Assembly: GCA_012931725.1 (NCBI GenBank)
Contig: CM022945.1
Coordinates: 101,377,951-101,441,950, forward strand
From: Litsea cubeba
Lineage: Eukaryota > Streptophyta > Magnoliopsida > Laurales > Lauraceae
Direction of reading: 5' to 3'
DNA: 64,000 nucleotides
The notes under the pieces were generated by a model that saw nothing but the letters and a program-made list of their open reading frames with translations, had not been told where the DNA came from and ran no database searches. Below, in pieces: positions 1 to 12,400 of this stretch. A program made the position numbers and the translations under genes. Within the stretch, counting starts at the first letter, position 1. Each line of letters starts with the position of its first letter.

Positions 1-542
1 CAATTGATCCATCTGCTTTCATCTTCCTCTTGAATATCCACTTACACCCAAGAGTTTTATAACCTTGTGGAAGATCCACTAGTTCCCACGTATGATTTTG
101 CAAAATGGATTCAATTTCATTGTTTATTGCCTCTTTCCAATATGGTGCCTCCGGACAGGACACCGCTGCTTTAAAGCTTTGAGGCTCATCTTCTAACAGA
201 AATGTTAGAAAATCTGAACCAAATGTTTTTGATGTTCTAGTCCTCTTACTCCGTCTAGGTTCATCAATCTCTTGTTGGTTTTGATGACTGCTATTAGCAG
301 TATCTTGAGTTCGTTTAAGAGAACTCGATTCCTGCGAGGGTTTATTAGGAAATACATGTTCAAAGAACGATGCATTCCTTGACTCAATAATAGTGTTAGG
401 ATGCATATCGGGAATATCAGATTTGTGAATTAGAAACCGATACGCACTGCTATTATGAGCATACCCAATGAAAACACAGTCAACTGTCTTTGGTCCTATT
501 TTAACCTTTTTAGGTGTAGGAACCGCCACTTTAGCCAAACAC
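1..542 (-). pseudogene. Copia integrase tail and start of reverse transcriptase
   Basis: In the same frame as the integrase, after the stop at 543-545, the minus strand reads GCLAKVAVP, then VDCVFIGYAHNSSAYRFL, then the start of the RVT_2 domain (PYWKEAINNEIESI followed by HTWELVDLP and LGCKWIFKRKMKADG). The reverse transcriptase runs off the left edge. Confidence 0.8.
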
Positions 543-544
543 CC

Positions 545-1483
545 TCACACTTTCAAGTATTTGTAAGTAGGCATTCTGCCTTTCCACAATTCATAGGGGG
601 CTTTATTGGTTTTCTTTTGAGGTATTCGGTTGAGAATATAATTTGCGGAGAGTATAGCATCCTCCCACAAATTCTGAGGTAATCCAAAACTTATTAACAT
701 AGCATTCATAATTTCTTTTAAAGTTCTATTTTTTCTTTCAGCAACACCATTTTGCTGAGGTGAATAAGGAGCAGTAGTTTGGTGTATACTACCATGTTGT
801 GAACAAAATTTACCAAAAGGTGATTCGTATTCACCTCCTCTATCGCTTCTTATCACCTTAATTTTCTTCTCAAGTTGATTCTCAACCTCATTCTTGTAAT
901 GTTTGAACATCTCCAAGGCCTCATCTTTACTTCTCAGTAAGTAAACATAACAGTATCTTGTGCAATCATCAATAAATGTAAGAAAATATTTCTTACCACC
1001 TTTAGTTTGAACAAACTTTAGGTCACAGATATCAGAATGAATTAACTGAAGAGGTTCAGAAGTTCGTTCAATTGAATGAAAAGAAGTTCTAGTGAGTTTA
1101 GCTTCTACACATGTTTCATATTTGATATTTGAATCAAAACTGCATTTAGGCAAACATTCCATATTAACTAATCTACGCAAAGCATCATAGTTAACATGAC
1201 CAAATCTACCATGCCACACATTAGAAGACTCAAGCATATAAGCAGAAGAGTTTTTCTTATTAGGTACAATGGTCATTATATTCATTTTAAAGAGCCCATC
1301 GCTCAAATACCCTTTTCCCACGTACATCTCAGATTTAGTGAGGACAAACTTATCCGACTCAAATACAAGTTTAAAACCCTTCTTACTCAGTAGTGAGCCT
1401 GATACCAGATTCTTACGAATATTAGGTACATGCAGCACATTGTTGAGGGTGAGTTCCTTTCCAGAAGTCATTTTCAATACCAC
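545..1483 (-). pseudogene. Copia integrase segment
   Basis: 312 residues. The GAG-pre-integrase motif VWHGRFGHVNYDALRRLV is near residue 89. It is followed by the integrase core with the expected D, D, E positions: HSDICD, IRSDRGGEYESPFG, and NGVAERKNRTLKEIMNAML. A TGA at 543-545 replaces the codon where the family usually has Trp, directly before GCLAKV, so the frame resumes after the stop. The first Met listed is simply the first ATG after the upstream stop, not a true start. Confidence 0.88.
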
Positions 1484-1894
1484 CTATCCTTGGCCTTCGA
1501 CATTCGAAGAGGCAGAGTTACCCATAAAGAGTTGTTCTCCGTTTGTTGCATTATAAGTGGAGAACATATCTTTATTGAAGCAGACATGTCGAGTGGCCCC
1601 AGTGTCCACCCACCATTCTCTGGTGTTGCCAACCGGATTGACTTCTAAGACCACAGCAGAAAGATTGATGTCTGAAACATCAGTAGAGAGATTGTCCATT
1701 TCTGTCATGTTGGCCTGTGCTGGTTTCTTACTTGTATTTCCTTGGTCCTTGCGCTTACGGCAGTCCTTAGCACGGTGGCCTAGTTTGTCGCACACATAAC
1801 AATTCTCTTTGAACTTCTTATTGCCATTGGGACCTTGTTTTGAACCGTTGGAAGGGTTCTTCCTTTTCTTGGGATTCTGCACATGTTCCATCAC
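1484..1894 (-). pseudogene. Copia gag zinc knuckle and aspartic protease segment
   Basis: The 136-residue frame contains a CCHC zinc knuckle (CYVCDKLGHRAKDC, CX2CX4HX4C) near residue 32 and the retroviral-type protease active site WWVDTGATRHVC near residue 94. It stops at 1484-1486 (TAG), and the integrase segment resumes at once in the same frame, so the stop is a point nonsense change within one polyprotein frame. It reads downstream of gag but is out of frame with it because of the 41-bp duplication. Confidence 0.85.
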
Positions 1895-1920
1895 ATTTGC
1901 CTTAACTTTAGTGAAGGTTT

Positions 1921-2001
1921 TTCCTGCTTTCTTTTCAGATGCACGATTGTCTTCCTCTATTTTCCTGCTTTCTTTTCAGATGCACGATTGTCTTCCTCTA
2001 T
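1921..2001. repeat. 41-bp direct tandem duplication in gag
   Basis: The block starting ttcctgctttcttttcagat at 1921 is repeated exactly at 1962, a period of 41 bp. As 41 is not a multiple of three, it shifts the gag frame relative to the zinc knuckle and explains why gag and the protease sit in different frames. Confidence 0.9.
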
Positions 2002-2624
2002 CCTCAATCTGACAATCAGGTCTTCAAGTCTCATCTCCTTTCGCTTATGCTTGAGGTAGTTTTTAAAATCTTTCCAAAGAGGTGGCAATTTTTTAATGAT
2101 TGCTGCCACTTGAAAAGATTCACTAAGAGACATTCCTTCTGCATGAATTTCATGGAGAATTACCTGAAGTTCCTGAACTTGATTAATTACAGCCTTGGAA
2201 TCGATCATCTTGTAGTCAAGGAATCTGCCAATAACGAATTTCTTCATTCCGGCATCTTCAGTCTTGTACTTTTTATCAAGAGAATCCCACAATTCCTTAG
2301 CAGTCTTCAATGAACAATACACATGATATAATGTGTTATCTAGTCCATTGAGAATATAGTTTCGACAGAGGAAGTCAGCATGCTTCCAAGCATCTACAGC
2401 AGCAACAACTTGCTTGTCTGTCTCATATTTTTTAAAGCAGGAGCTTCTTCATGGAGGAACCTAGCCAAGTTCAAGGTAGTGAGATAGAACAGCATTTTCT
2501 GTTGCCATCTTTTAAACTCAGTACCATTGAACTTCTCAGGTTTCTCCCCATGGTTCACCAAAACGGGGCCATGGGTACTGACTGGAGTATTCTTCTCAAT
2601 ACCCATTACTGTTTGACAGAACAT
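1957..2624 (-). pseudogene. Copia gag polyprotein (UBN2-type), frameshifted
   Basis: The minus-strand start at 2624 opens a gag N-terminus containing FNGTEFKRWQQKMLFYL, typical of plant Copia gag. Near 2430 the frame is lost (one base appears missing in an A run), and gag continues in another frame as CSLKTAKELWDSLDKKY and then a helical block ending with RLEDLIVRLRIEEDNR. The 41-bp duplication then breaks the link to the zinc knuckle. This is the structural capsid part of the retroelement, now non-functional. Confidence 0.85.
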
Positions 2625-2848
2625 AAATTCACTTAATAATACAGCACAAAGAATTCTGCAGAATTAATAGTACTGTAAACAATAACTCAGAGTAAGTGGT
2701 TACTGACAGTAAAATTACAGAACAAGATACAGTTATGCTTCTTGTAAATAAAGAGAGATACTCAGTTTTACAATACTAGTTTCAAAAAAGAGGAAGTAGA
2801 AACCAGTAGTAAAACTTAACAGAAACCGAAACCAGAGATACTGAAATA

Positions 2849-2860
2849 AATCTGATAACA
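2849..2860 (-). other. Putative primer-binding site (tRNA-Met-like)
   Basis: The minus-strand 12-mer TGTTATCAGATT matches the common plant initiator tRNA-Met primer-binding site at about 9 of 12 positions, and sits 3 bp inside the proposed LTR end. The divergence fits an old element. Confidence 0.5.
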
Positions 2861-2863
2861 GAG

Positions 2864-3898
2864 TGTACTCAAAACTTCTTTTAGAAAGAAGGAAATTTTG
2901 TCTTAAAATTGTTATCCCGAGTACATACAGATGTAGATTAGCAATTAGGAAACAGTTTCTATAACAACAGCAAAACCAGAATTACAGAATGTAATATATA
3001 AATGAAATACTCTTACTGATTAAAGGCAGGAAGCCAGTTCTCTGTTGTTGAAGTCAGAAGACTCAGGAATTCTCAGAAGATTGTTTGATCAAGGCTAGTG
3101 TTAGACACTATGTCCTTAAGACAAAATTCGCCCCCGCAATGGTGCTAACGGGCTTTAGTGGCTTCTGTCTTCCAGGATACAAAGATCAAAATACACAGTA
3201 GCAGCGCTGCAAATTGTGTGACAGGTGAACCAGAAGTGTAACAGGACTCTCTCTTCTTGACTATGCAGACTCGAAATGGTGCAACAGCAGCAGTGATTGG
3301 ATGACCAAAAATGGGAAGACAAGATGCATTTTTATAGCCTGCTTCAGGTCTCTTCAATGGGGCTGCATCTGTTTAGAACAGTGACTGTTCAGTGAACAGA
3401 TGTATCTCTTCTTTGGACACACCTCTTGGGCTGGACACACCATTTCACAATTGAAAGGAGCCAGGCCTAACCCGCGCGTGAAGCCCAAGCCCGGTCTGTG
3501 TCGGGGCGGGGCGGGGCGCGCGCGCGCGTGTGTGGTGGTGACCCAACATAGATCTACGTCCTCCCTCCTCCACAAAAGTGGGATGCCCCTTGGGGCTCAT
3601 CTTATACCACTAAAGTAAACATATTTATACCAAAGAAATGTTTTGCTCTCAAGCAATGTGGGAAGCAAGTTTTTCACTTCCTTTTCTTTCCATGTTTAAC
3701 ATGTTCAAGTAGTAGTGTTTAGGAGGTAATTTCTCATTCACTCCTTAATGGATTAGAGCAACCTAATACATATCTTTAATCTACTCATAGAGTAGATTAC
3801 ATTCCCATGTATTCCCACCTAAAACTATAAGTGGGTCTCACTTTTAGTTTGGCCCAAAGATGGCCAAAATAGTGGGTTCTCTAACCATTTTTCCAACA
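2864..3898 (-). repeat. 5' LTR of the Copia element
   Basis: The boundaries are proposed from sequence. On the minus strand the unit starts TGTTGGAAAA at 3898 and ends GAGTACA at 2864, giving the usual TGT...ACA ends, and it is followed three bases later by a primer-binding-like site. A TATA-like stretch (tataaaaatg on the minus strand, near 3326-3336) lies mid-LTR where a U3 promoter would be. It contains a (GC/GT)-rich patch near 3503-3537. No second LTR is in the window, so the ends cannot be confirmed by comparison. Confidence 0.6.
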
Positions 3899-4657
3899 CT
3901 CCATACTAAAGTCTAATAGTGAGTAGCCACTAGGTGAGTGTTAAATTTAGACTTGTAACAATTATGGATGATAGTGTATTTGAAGATGGTAACTTGAAAA
4001 TAGGTCGACCCCACTAAGTACCCTACAAACAAACATCATGAAAAATTAAGTATTTTTTATGATCAAATTGAAGAAGGAGCTATTTTTTTATTGAGGTGAA
4101 ATAAAATTTTCAAAAGTAGGCCTCTTCGAGGGGTCTTGCAAATTTATCATGAGTTTCAGCTTCAAATGATCGTAGCATGAGATAATCTGGTACACTCATT
4201 CTAAAGAAAAATTCATAAAAGATTCCTAAGTTTTTCATGGTTTAAAAAAAATGATATAAAAAATTATTTCAAAATAGGGTATAAATTTTATAGGGTTCAA
4301 TCAATTTGGTCCTTTTTGGCCAAAACCTACATCGCCATAGCTCTTTTCCTCTTTTTCTTAATGACGAAGATGCCCTTTTAGGGTTGTTTCGTTAAAGGCA
4401 TTTTTGACATGTCTTCACCTTTTGTCCCTCCAAATACTCTATTTGATGTAAGAATCAAAATTTCAGCCCACAAAAGATACTTTTAGCCTTATAAATGGGG
4501 AATTCCACTGTTCCAAATGTTAGAGGGGGGTTGAACAAGAGTTCAACTTTGGGGGACTGTATTTGGGACTTTTAGAATTCTCTCAAATTCTTCCAAACAA
4601 ACAGGCCCTAAAGAGAGGTCATTGTAGTTGAGTACATTATTTGATGAAGCAATATTT
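3899..4657. other. Intergenic, no gene seen
   Basis: AT-rich DNA between the Copia LTR and the Mutator-like element. No credible reading frame. It ends with a phrase (ccaaacaaacaggccc near 4595-4610) resembling the terminal sequence of short plant DNA transposons, but I found no matching opposite end. Confidence 0.5.
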
Positions 4658-4666
4658 TTATATCTA

Positions 4667-6088
4667 GAGGAATTTATTTGAAAAATCACCTTAAATGGAC
4701 ACTATCTAAAATACGCCCCCATAGTTTTTTTGAAATAGAGCTGGTCTTCCAGCCAAAATCTTTTTCTTCTTTTTTGCCATTTTTCAACGAGCCTCGATGT
4801 CGTCGTTTATTTCAATGGGACATAGTGTTTCAAAATTCTGCTAAGCGATGATGTCGTCAATCATTCTAATCTTCAGCAATATTTTATAAACTGTTGGGCG
4901 ACGACGTTAACGCTAATTTAAACTGTAAAGTGTGGCAGTATATTCTGTTAGGCGACGACGTCGACGCTGATCTTAGTTTGGAAAAAAATTTATTAGATTC
5001 ACTATGATGTGCTTGCACACTACATGATCCAAACAAACTACATGATCCAAACAAACTAACATACATCATCTGCATGCTTCATTGCAAGTACAATTACAAA
5101 ACATGGAATATAAGTTCAAAAACTTCATATTCAAACAACTTCCCTACCATCACCATGCACTGATCAATCCCTAACAAGAAAAACTCTTGGCTGATTTGAC
5201 CAATTTCATACTTGGTCATTAAGTCTTTTTTTCAAACAGTTGGCATGTACCCTAAGGACACCTCTTCCCACACCCACGACTGCAGAATGGAAGCTCTTAT
5301 ACCATGTTTGTAACATTTCTTTTGGAACATCCCCTTTGTGTCTCCCAACCAATTCAAGACGACATATAATAAGACAGCTAAATCCACTTAGTAGAAAACC
5401 AACATAACATACCCTTGTTGGCACTTTACCACCAAATTAGATAGACCAAATGTCCAATGCAAGCTTTGCGACAAAATATACTCAGGCGGGATAAATAAAA
5501 AATGAGATCGAGATTCCACTTGGCTCGTTTGGCTGGAAATAACATCGCCATATGCCCAAATTTTGCTTTGTTGAAGCTCATTCAAGACGAACATGGAGGC
5601 AGTCAAAACAAAGCTAAGTAGGGTTGAGACTCGGCAAAAATAGTGACAAATGATGCAAGAAATATGAGACAAAAGATATCTGGATGAAAGCCGAAAGAAC
5701 ACAATGGTAAACCCATCAAAGATAGCTCGGAACATCAGGTTTCAGGCTGGTAAATAAGTGTAGGCATTGTACCCAGAATACCTTCAAGAAGAATGCCTCC
5801 ACGTCAATCCAAAGGAGGTTGGGAAACAACCTCTTGGACCGCGTTGCAGGCTGCTGAGGAAGAACGAGACAATGAAATCGTCAGACATGGAAAACGATGG
5901 AGATGAAGAAAGGAAAAATTAGATTTCAGGGATTTTGTAGTGTTTATACGAGCGACGACATCATCGCTCAATGAAAACTTTAATAAAAAAAATGAAAGTG
6001 ATCATAGGAGACCACTTCTGTGTCATATGAACTACTTGGGCCTTTTTGATTAGTGGACATCTAATGTAATTTCTCAGATAAATTCCTC
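4667..6088. mobile_element. Non-autonomous Mutator-like element (1.42 kb)
   Basis: Terminal inverted repeats start GAGGAATTTAT at both ends and stay similar for about 60 bp. The element is flanked by a perfect 9-bp direct repeat TTATATCTA (4658-4666 and 6089-6097), the diagnostic target duplication length of Mutator-like elements. It has no transposase motif. It carries two overlapping minus-strand frames I cannot assign (5206-5424, 5388-5735) and several short CG-rich near-palindromes of the form GCGACGACNTNNNCGCT near 4845-4990 and 5950. It ends about 350 bp upstream of the F-box gene start codon, so it probably lies in that gene's promoter. Confidence 0.85.
5206..5735 (-). other. Unassigned reading frames inside the Mutator-like element
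   Basis: Two minus-strand frames, 115 aa (5388-5735) and 72 aa (5206-5424), in different phases and overlapping. The first is rich in hydrophobic, Cys and Ser residues and could contain a membrane-like stretch (residues 15-50). I recognise no domain. Captured host sequence (Pack-MULE cargo) is one explanation; chance reading frames are another. Confidence 0.25.
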
Positions 6089-6437
6089 TTATATCTACTT
6101 TTATAAGAAAAGCAATAATTTAGTCATCATTTAAAAGGAGGTAGAATGAAGTCGTGGCCATTTTGGCTGAAAAGGATCAAAATAAAAGAACTTGAAAATC
6201 CAATTTTGTGTCCTTTATTTGAAGACTGTGGAAAGCTCATGGATGTTTTTGAAAAATTTCCTTTGAAAACCCGAATCCTCTATCTTCTATTTATTTCTCT
6301 CTTATGCTCGCGGCATCTTCTTCCTCTCATTTCTCTTACGCTTCTGCTGCTGATGCTTCTTCTTCTTCCCATGTGAATGTGATCTCCGAACCCTAAATCC
6401 CCAAATCACCATCGAAAGCCCTAAATATCCAAATCGA

Positions 6438-9400
6438 ATGAGGGGCCATGATTTGATCAACACCGTCCTTCCCGACGAGCTGATCCTCGAGATCTTCCGC
6501 CGCCTCGACGGCTTCAAATCGAGCTGCGACGCCTGCTCCCTCGTCTGCCGGCGGTGGCTCAACCTCGAGCGCGCCAGCCGCCGCACCCTCCGCATCGGCG
6601 CCACTGGAAACCCCGACGCCTTCGTCCGCATCGTCGTCCGCCGCTTCTCCGCCGTCCGCAACATCTTCATCGACGAGCGATTGCCAATCTCTCCGCCGTT
6701 CCCCTCCTTACGGCAGCGATCGCCGCGATCCAATCCGGTAACCCCCTTTTCTTTCTCGATCTAATTGGTGTTTTTGAGATGGAGTGGAATTGTTTTCTCT
6801 TTTATCTGTTTGGAAAGATAAACATGGGAATTGTGGTTGAAATTATATCTAGAAAGGAAAAGAAATGCTGATAAGGAAGATGTGAATTTTTTTAGTAGTT
6901 TGGATGGATTTGGGATTGTGGGTTTGTGCGATAACACGGGAATTTTCAAAATCGATGATGGAAAATCCCTTTTGGATTGAATCTTGAAAAGGTTCTGTTT
7001 AGGTCAATGGATGCTTTTGTGCTTGTGATTTTGCGGTTGTTAGATATGATGTTGATAGTGTGTTTTTTTTTTTTCATTAAATCAGCATGCAAAAGCTTTT
7101 CTTCTGTTTTTTTTTTTTTAGTCCCTCTTTTCCGTATTATGTGGTCTAAATTCGACATGTTGAAGTATATAATGGCATAGTAGGACAATTTCATACACTT
7201 CAATTTGACACTGACCTGATCGTCTACCACTGTTGGGTTCAGTGACGAAAAGAACTGCACTTAAGAGAACCATCTAATATCGCGACTTTTGAAATTGAAA
7301 GTATGATCATCTGATGAAAGTGATCTTGGCTCACTCTCTATCCTCAATGCTCTCTACTCAAGAATTGTGATTTGAATCAGTTTTAACTAGTTTGAAATGG
7401 GGCTGGCCCATTTAGTGTCTTGAATCAAGAGCATATTAAATCCTAACATCATTTTCACAATAAGCAGTCTAAAACCAATGATTCAAAGGGATCAACATGT
7501 CAATCTCAACAATGTTCTTGATATTCTGTGTCATTCTGAACCCTTTCATATTTCCAAATTTTATTGTTGAAACTAACTTTGTTTTCTTTAATTTTATCAG
7601 AGACTTGAGTCTTGAATGGATAGCCATGTTCAGGTTTATTGTGGATCTCTCCTCTTGAATTTACTTTTGGATGCAGCTTTTGTCTTTGTGATTGGTGCTC
7701 ATTATGTGGTCTTTCTAGTGAAAAGCTGTCAATTATTGGCCTTTTTTTAATATAACATTCCAATTAGCATTGGGGAGGCCGGGGGACTTTTAGTTGTACA
7801 TGTACATGTTTAGGGGTTTTTGCTAATTTCTTATTTCTGTTAACATTTCCAAACATTGGTTACATATTTACCCTGAGCACTTTCTGGTCATTTTGATAAA
7901 TATAGGCAATGTTGTAAAAATCGCTAGGCGGACGCTAGGCGGTGGGCATGGACTAGGGATTAATTCCCGATTAATCCCCGCCTAGCCCGATTAATCCCCT
8001 CCTAGTCCGATTAATCCCCGCCTAGCGCCTACGCGGTGACCGCCGACTAGCGCCTAGGCGCCACCTAGGCGGCCGCCTAGGCCGATTTTTGCAACAGTGA
8101 ATATAGGCTAATACAAACTACTATAATTTGAAGCTTCGTTCCACAGGCACAACCACGATCACTCATAGGAACTGACTTTATCATCAACACATGCAAAACA
8201 CTATTCCAATTTGCATTACTGTTCACACATGTACCATCTTAGGTTTTTTTTATTTAGTTTGGTTTTCACATAAGCATCTTAATGTTTCTAAACTTGAAAC
8301 TTTTATAGTTTAAATTTGGAGAAACCAATGCATGCCTAGCTGATCTTTGCATACTGTTTTCCCAAACAAGGAGTTCATTTTTTACCATTTCATCTAATTA
8401 TCATGCATATATACTTAAGGGAAGAAGTGGTGTTTTATTGTTCATCATGCAGAGAAAAAGACGTTCAGGTAAGAAAAATGCAGGCTCATCTTCAAAGCTT
8501 CAATGTATGATTGAGGACAGCACTTCTGAAGGAAGTGAATTTGAACCATTCAGCCTTTCTGATGCTGGTCTGACTACTCTTGCTAAAGGCTGTACAAGAC
8601 TTGAAAAGTTGAGCTTAATCTGGTGTTCTAATGTTACCAGTACGGGGTTGTATTCAATTGCTGAGAACTGTAGAACCTTGAAATCCTTGGACTTACAGGT
8701 GGGTTCTCTTGTTGCTGACCTTGACACAAACCTTTTATGTTGACTATCATGGTTTGGTAATCTTGTAATCTCATTTCCAGTGTTTGAAAGTCAACGGTGT
8801 ACTTATTCTTATCGTACTACCAGGGAAACCACTAGACTACTGCATTCAATTTTCTTCTATTTTCTTCTTTTTTTCCTTTTTCCTTTTTCCTTTTTCCAAA
8901 TTTTAATCTTAACAGCTAATTTGGTTTCAATTGGTCACCCTTGAGCTTCATGTCGGCTCTATCAAGCTATACATGGGATATGGCCCAATATGTGCTAGAT
9001 CAGCTATGTATGTTAAACCATCAGTCCGGTATCCTACAAAATGTGATGACTGAATAAGTGTACAAACTACAAACTGCGTAATGTTGTATAGGGGAATTCT
9101 AGAGTTCTTGAATCACTGGTTAGAAACATATTGTGATCTAATCGTTATACATTCTTGAAAAATGAGGAATTTTTTTTTCAAGGAAAAAGAAGTGTCTTTT
9201 ATGATGTTTAAGATTCTAGTAGCATTAATACATGTATTAGTAATCAAAATAACCAATTTTTGAAATGATAGCTGATATTTTACTGCAAAGGAAGACGGCT
9301 AGTTGAAACAAGTTGTGGGCTTGAGTTAATTCTGGAATCAACTCCAACTGCATCGAGTTGATTATAGAAAGTCCTTCATAGCCACCCGACAGTTGAGCTG

Positions 9401-12400
9401 TCTTTTTTAGCATGCTAATGTGATTTCGTTATTTAGAGATGGGTAGTGAAGTAGTAACTTTACAATAGCAGCTGGTTCTTTGCTCTTTTTCCATTCATAT
9501 TTTAGCTAGGTCCATCTAGTAACTTAATTTCTATTTTGCGAGTGTTAAGAAAATATAGCATTTGTGTTTCTTAATCTTTTTACAGGGTCAGTGTGTTGGG
9601 AGTTCCAGGTCTTAATGCATGATTTTATTACATTATGTGTGCAGGGTTGCTATATCAATGACCAAGGTCTGGCAGCTGTAGGAGAGTTTTGTAAACAGCT
9701 TGAAGATTTGAATTTGCGTTTTTGTGAAGGTTTGACTGACACGGGTTTGGTTGAATTGGCCCTTGGCTGTGGGAAATCATTAAAATCTCTCAGTATAGCA
9801 GCATGTGCAAAGATAACTGATACTGCTTTGGAAGCAGTGGGGTCTTACTGCGCATCTCTTCAGACTTTGTCATTGGATTCTGAATTTATTAAGAACCAAG
9901 GTGTTCTTGCTGTCGTTAAAGGATGCCGCTCCTTGAAGGCTTTGAAGTTGCAATGTATAAATGTTACAGATGAGGCTTTGCAAGCTGTGGGCGCCTACAG
10001 CTTGTCATTAGAGTTGTTAGCTCTGTATAGTTTCCAACGTTTTACTGACAGGTTAGTAAATCTTAATGGATTTTTTCTTCTTTGATCTTCTCTTTGCTCA
10101 AGTGAATGGACTTAATCACCAAGACTCAAGAAGTACCACTGCAATAATCTGAACTCAATTCTTGTACTTGTCTCCATTTTAAAGTGATTCCACTTTTACT
10201 ACAGAATGCTAAAAAGCACTACTATCCTTTTAATTTTTCTTTTTCATTTTAGAATGAACAGCACTTTGATATTTTAATTCTGGCGCTCTTTGTTTTATTG
10301 CTATAGACTTTGAATTGCTTTTTTTCATTCACAAGCAACACAATTTAAGTGCATTTAGATTCTGAGTTTCTTTTTTACCTCTCTTCTCCAAAGAGAGGAT
10401 GTATAATACTTTATGTATTTGCATTCTCTAAATCCATCCCTCCAAATAATCATGCAAGTCGGTTCTGTATCAACTTGCAAATGAATTTAATTCCTTGAAT
10501 GGAGCCCTTGATGTAGATTTTCCCAGTCCAGATGTATAATATAATGTGGATGTGATATTGTTATATTTATTTCTTTACCGTTGGCGTCAATTGCACTATT
10601 AATGTTTACTGTGTACATCTTGTGTAGGAGCCTCTGTGCTGTTGGCAATGGGTGTAAGAAGCTAACCAATCTTACTCTAAGTGACTGTTATTTTTTGAGT
10701 GACAAGAGTCTTGAAGCAATTGCCCAGGGCTGCACTGGACTTACACATCTTGAAGTTAATGGCTGCCACAATATTGGAACATCTGGACTAGCGTCGATTG
10801 GAAGATCCTGCCCGTGCGTATTCGTTTTGTCACCACTTAATGGTTATATTTCATTTAAAGAAATGATGACATTGATAAGATTTATCAGAAAAGCTATAGT
10901 GCCTGGTATCTTGCTTATCATCTATCCTGGAAACTATTTTATATTCTCCTCTTAATGAACGGCTTTTGTCGATTGATATTAAGGTGTTGTTTGGCAAGTC
11001 TACTTTTTGGGTCTGCGTGACTTGAAAGTTAAATTGATTCCAGCAAATATTTGAGTGCTTTAGACTGTTTAAGAAAGCTAATGTTAATATTTGATTGAAT
11101 CAGATTTAAGACCTACGATCCTCTTTTTTTTTTTTTCAATAACTTGCAAAAAGGCATGAATGTCTAAAGAAATTAGACATTTTCTGGTTCTTTTTTTTTT
11201 TGGACAAATTTGCCAATTTATCTTTTACTATATCACAAGTTTACTTGTACTACTTTTACTACATGACAACTTTGCCTATATAACTTGTCCTAGATGATAA
11301 GTTTGATTTTTTTTTTATTGAATTAGAGATACAAAAATAGTTATTTGTAAAAGGATCTAAATTGAAACAGCTCTATTTCATTGAATATTCTCTATTTCCA
11401 ATAGATTGGACTTGCCAAACAGGCCCTGAGATGATATTTTTGTTGCTTTTCTTTGCGGCCATTTTGTTAAGGTGTTTCTTATGTAAATGAATGTAAGAAA
11501 TCTCAATGTTTTGAAATTTACAAATCATGAAAGTGGATGCCTGGATCAATTTCTCATGATTTACCTAGTTTAAGATTCAGAATTTCTTTGATAACTCAAC
11601 ACTAGGTTCCTATTAAGCATTTAATCAGAATTTTTTTAGCAGCAACGGGGAAAAAAATTTAAAAGAAGACCTACAACGGCCATGATGTCTATAACTCAGG
11701 TTTAAGAGAAATATACCCAACAAAACAAAATTAAACAAGAGTCACCATGTAAGGAGAGGATCTATCGACCAAGGATTAAAATAGTGGTCGTGGCAGGCAC
11801 AGCGGCCAGTGGCCAAAACACTACGTAGCGGGCGATACGTAACGGCGTAGTGGTGTGAGTTTTTTAAGTGGTCAAAAGAATTCAAATATTGTGTAGCAAC
11901 TAATTATGTTTTTTCAGTGATTTGAAACCATATAAGCATAGAGACAACTTTAGGAAAGACTATTAAGGAGAGAAAATAGAAAAATTATTGTTTTAAATTA
12001 AAATAGATTGATTGGCTCTACCAGGTTTTACACCGTAGCGCCACAATTTTCAAAATAGTGTAGCAGCCCCAACCGCTATGGCCGATAACGTAGCGCCCGC
12101 TATTTTGAACCATGCTATTGACCCCTTGTTTTGCCAATGCATCAGCCAAAGAATACGCCGATCTAATGCCAAAAATTTGATTTCGTTATAACAAAATAGA
12201 ATCTTCCAAGTCCTAGACACTTTGTGTATCACCCAAGATATTGCATTTGATGAGTCGCTTTCCATCATTAAGCTTCTTTGACAAGAAGTAGAAAAGATTT
12301 GTGGAGCTTCTAAAATTGCTAATACCTTGGCTTCGTTGGAGTCTCTAATCCTTACATTCTTAGAAAACATACATAATATGTCCCCCTTCCCTCCACCACC

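Larger units (their letters stand above)
1..3898 (-). mobile_element. Ty1/Copia LTR retrotransposon, 5' part, degenerate
   Basis: Reading the minus strand from 3898 downwards gives LTR, primer-binding site, gag with zinc knuckle, aspartic protease, integrase and the start of reverse transcriptase. Integrase before reverse transcriptase is the Copia order. The reading frame is broken by at least two frameshifts (near 2430 and at the 41-bp duplication 1921-2001) and two in-frame stops (1484-1486 and 543-545), so this copy cannot make a full polyprotein. The element continues past the left edge, so its other LTR and target duplication cannot be checked. Copia assignment is seen in the sequence; the lineage is not resolved. 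Confidence 0.9.
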
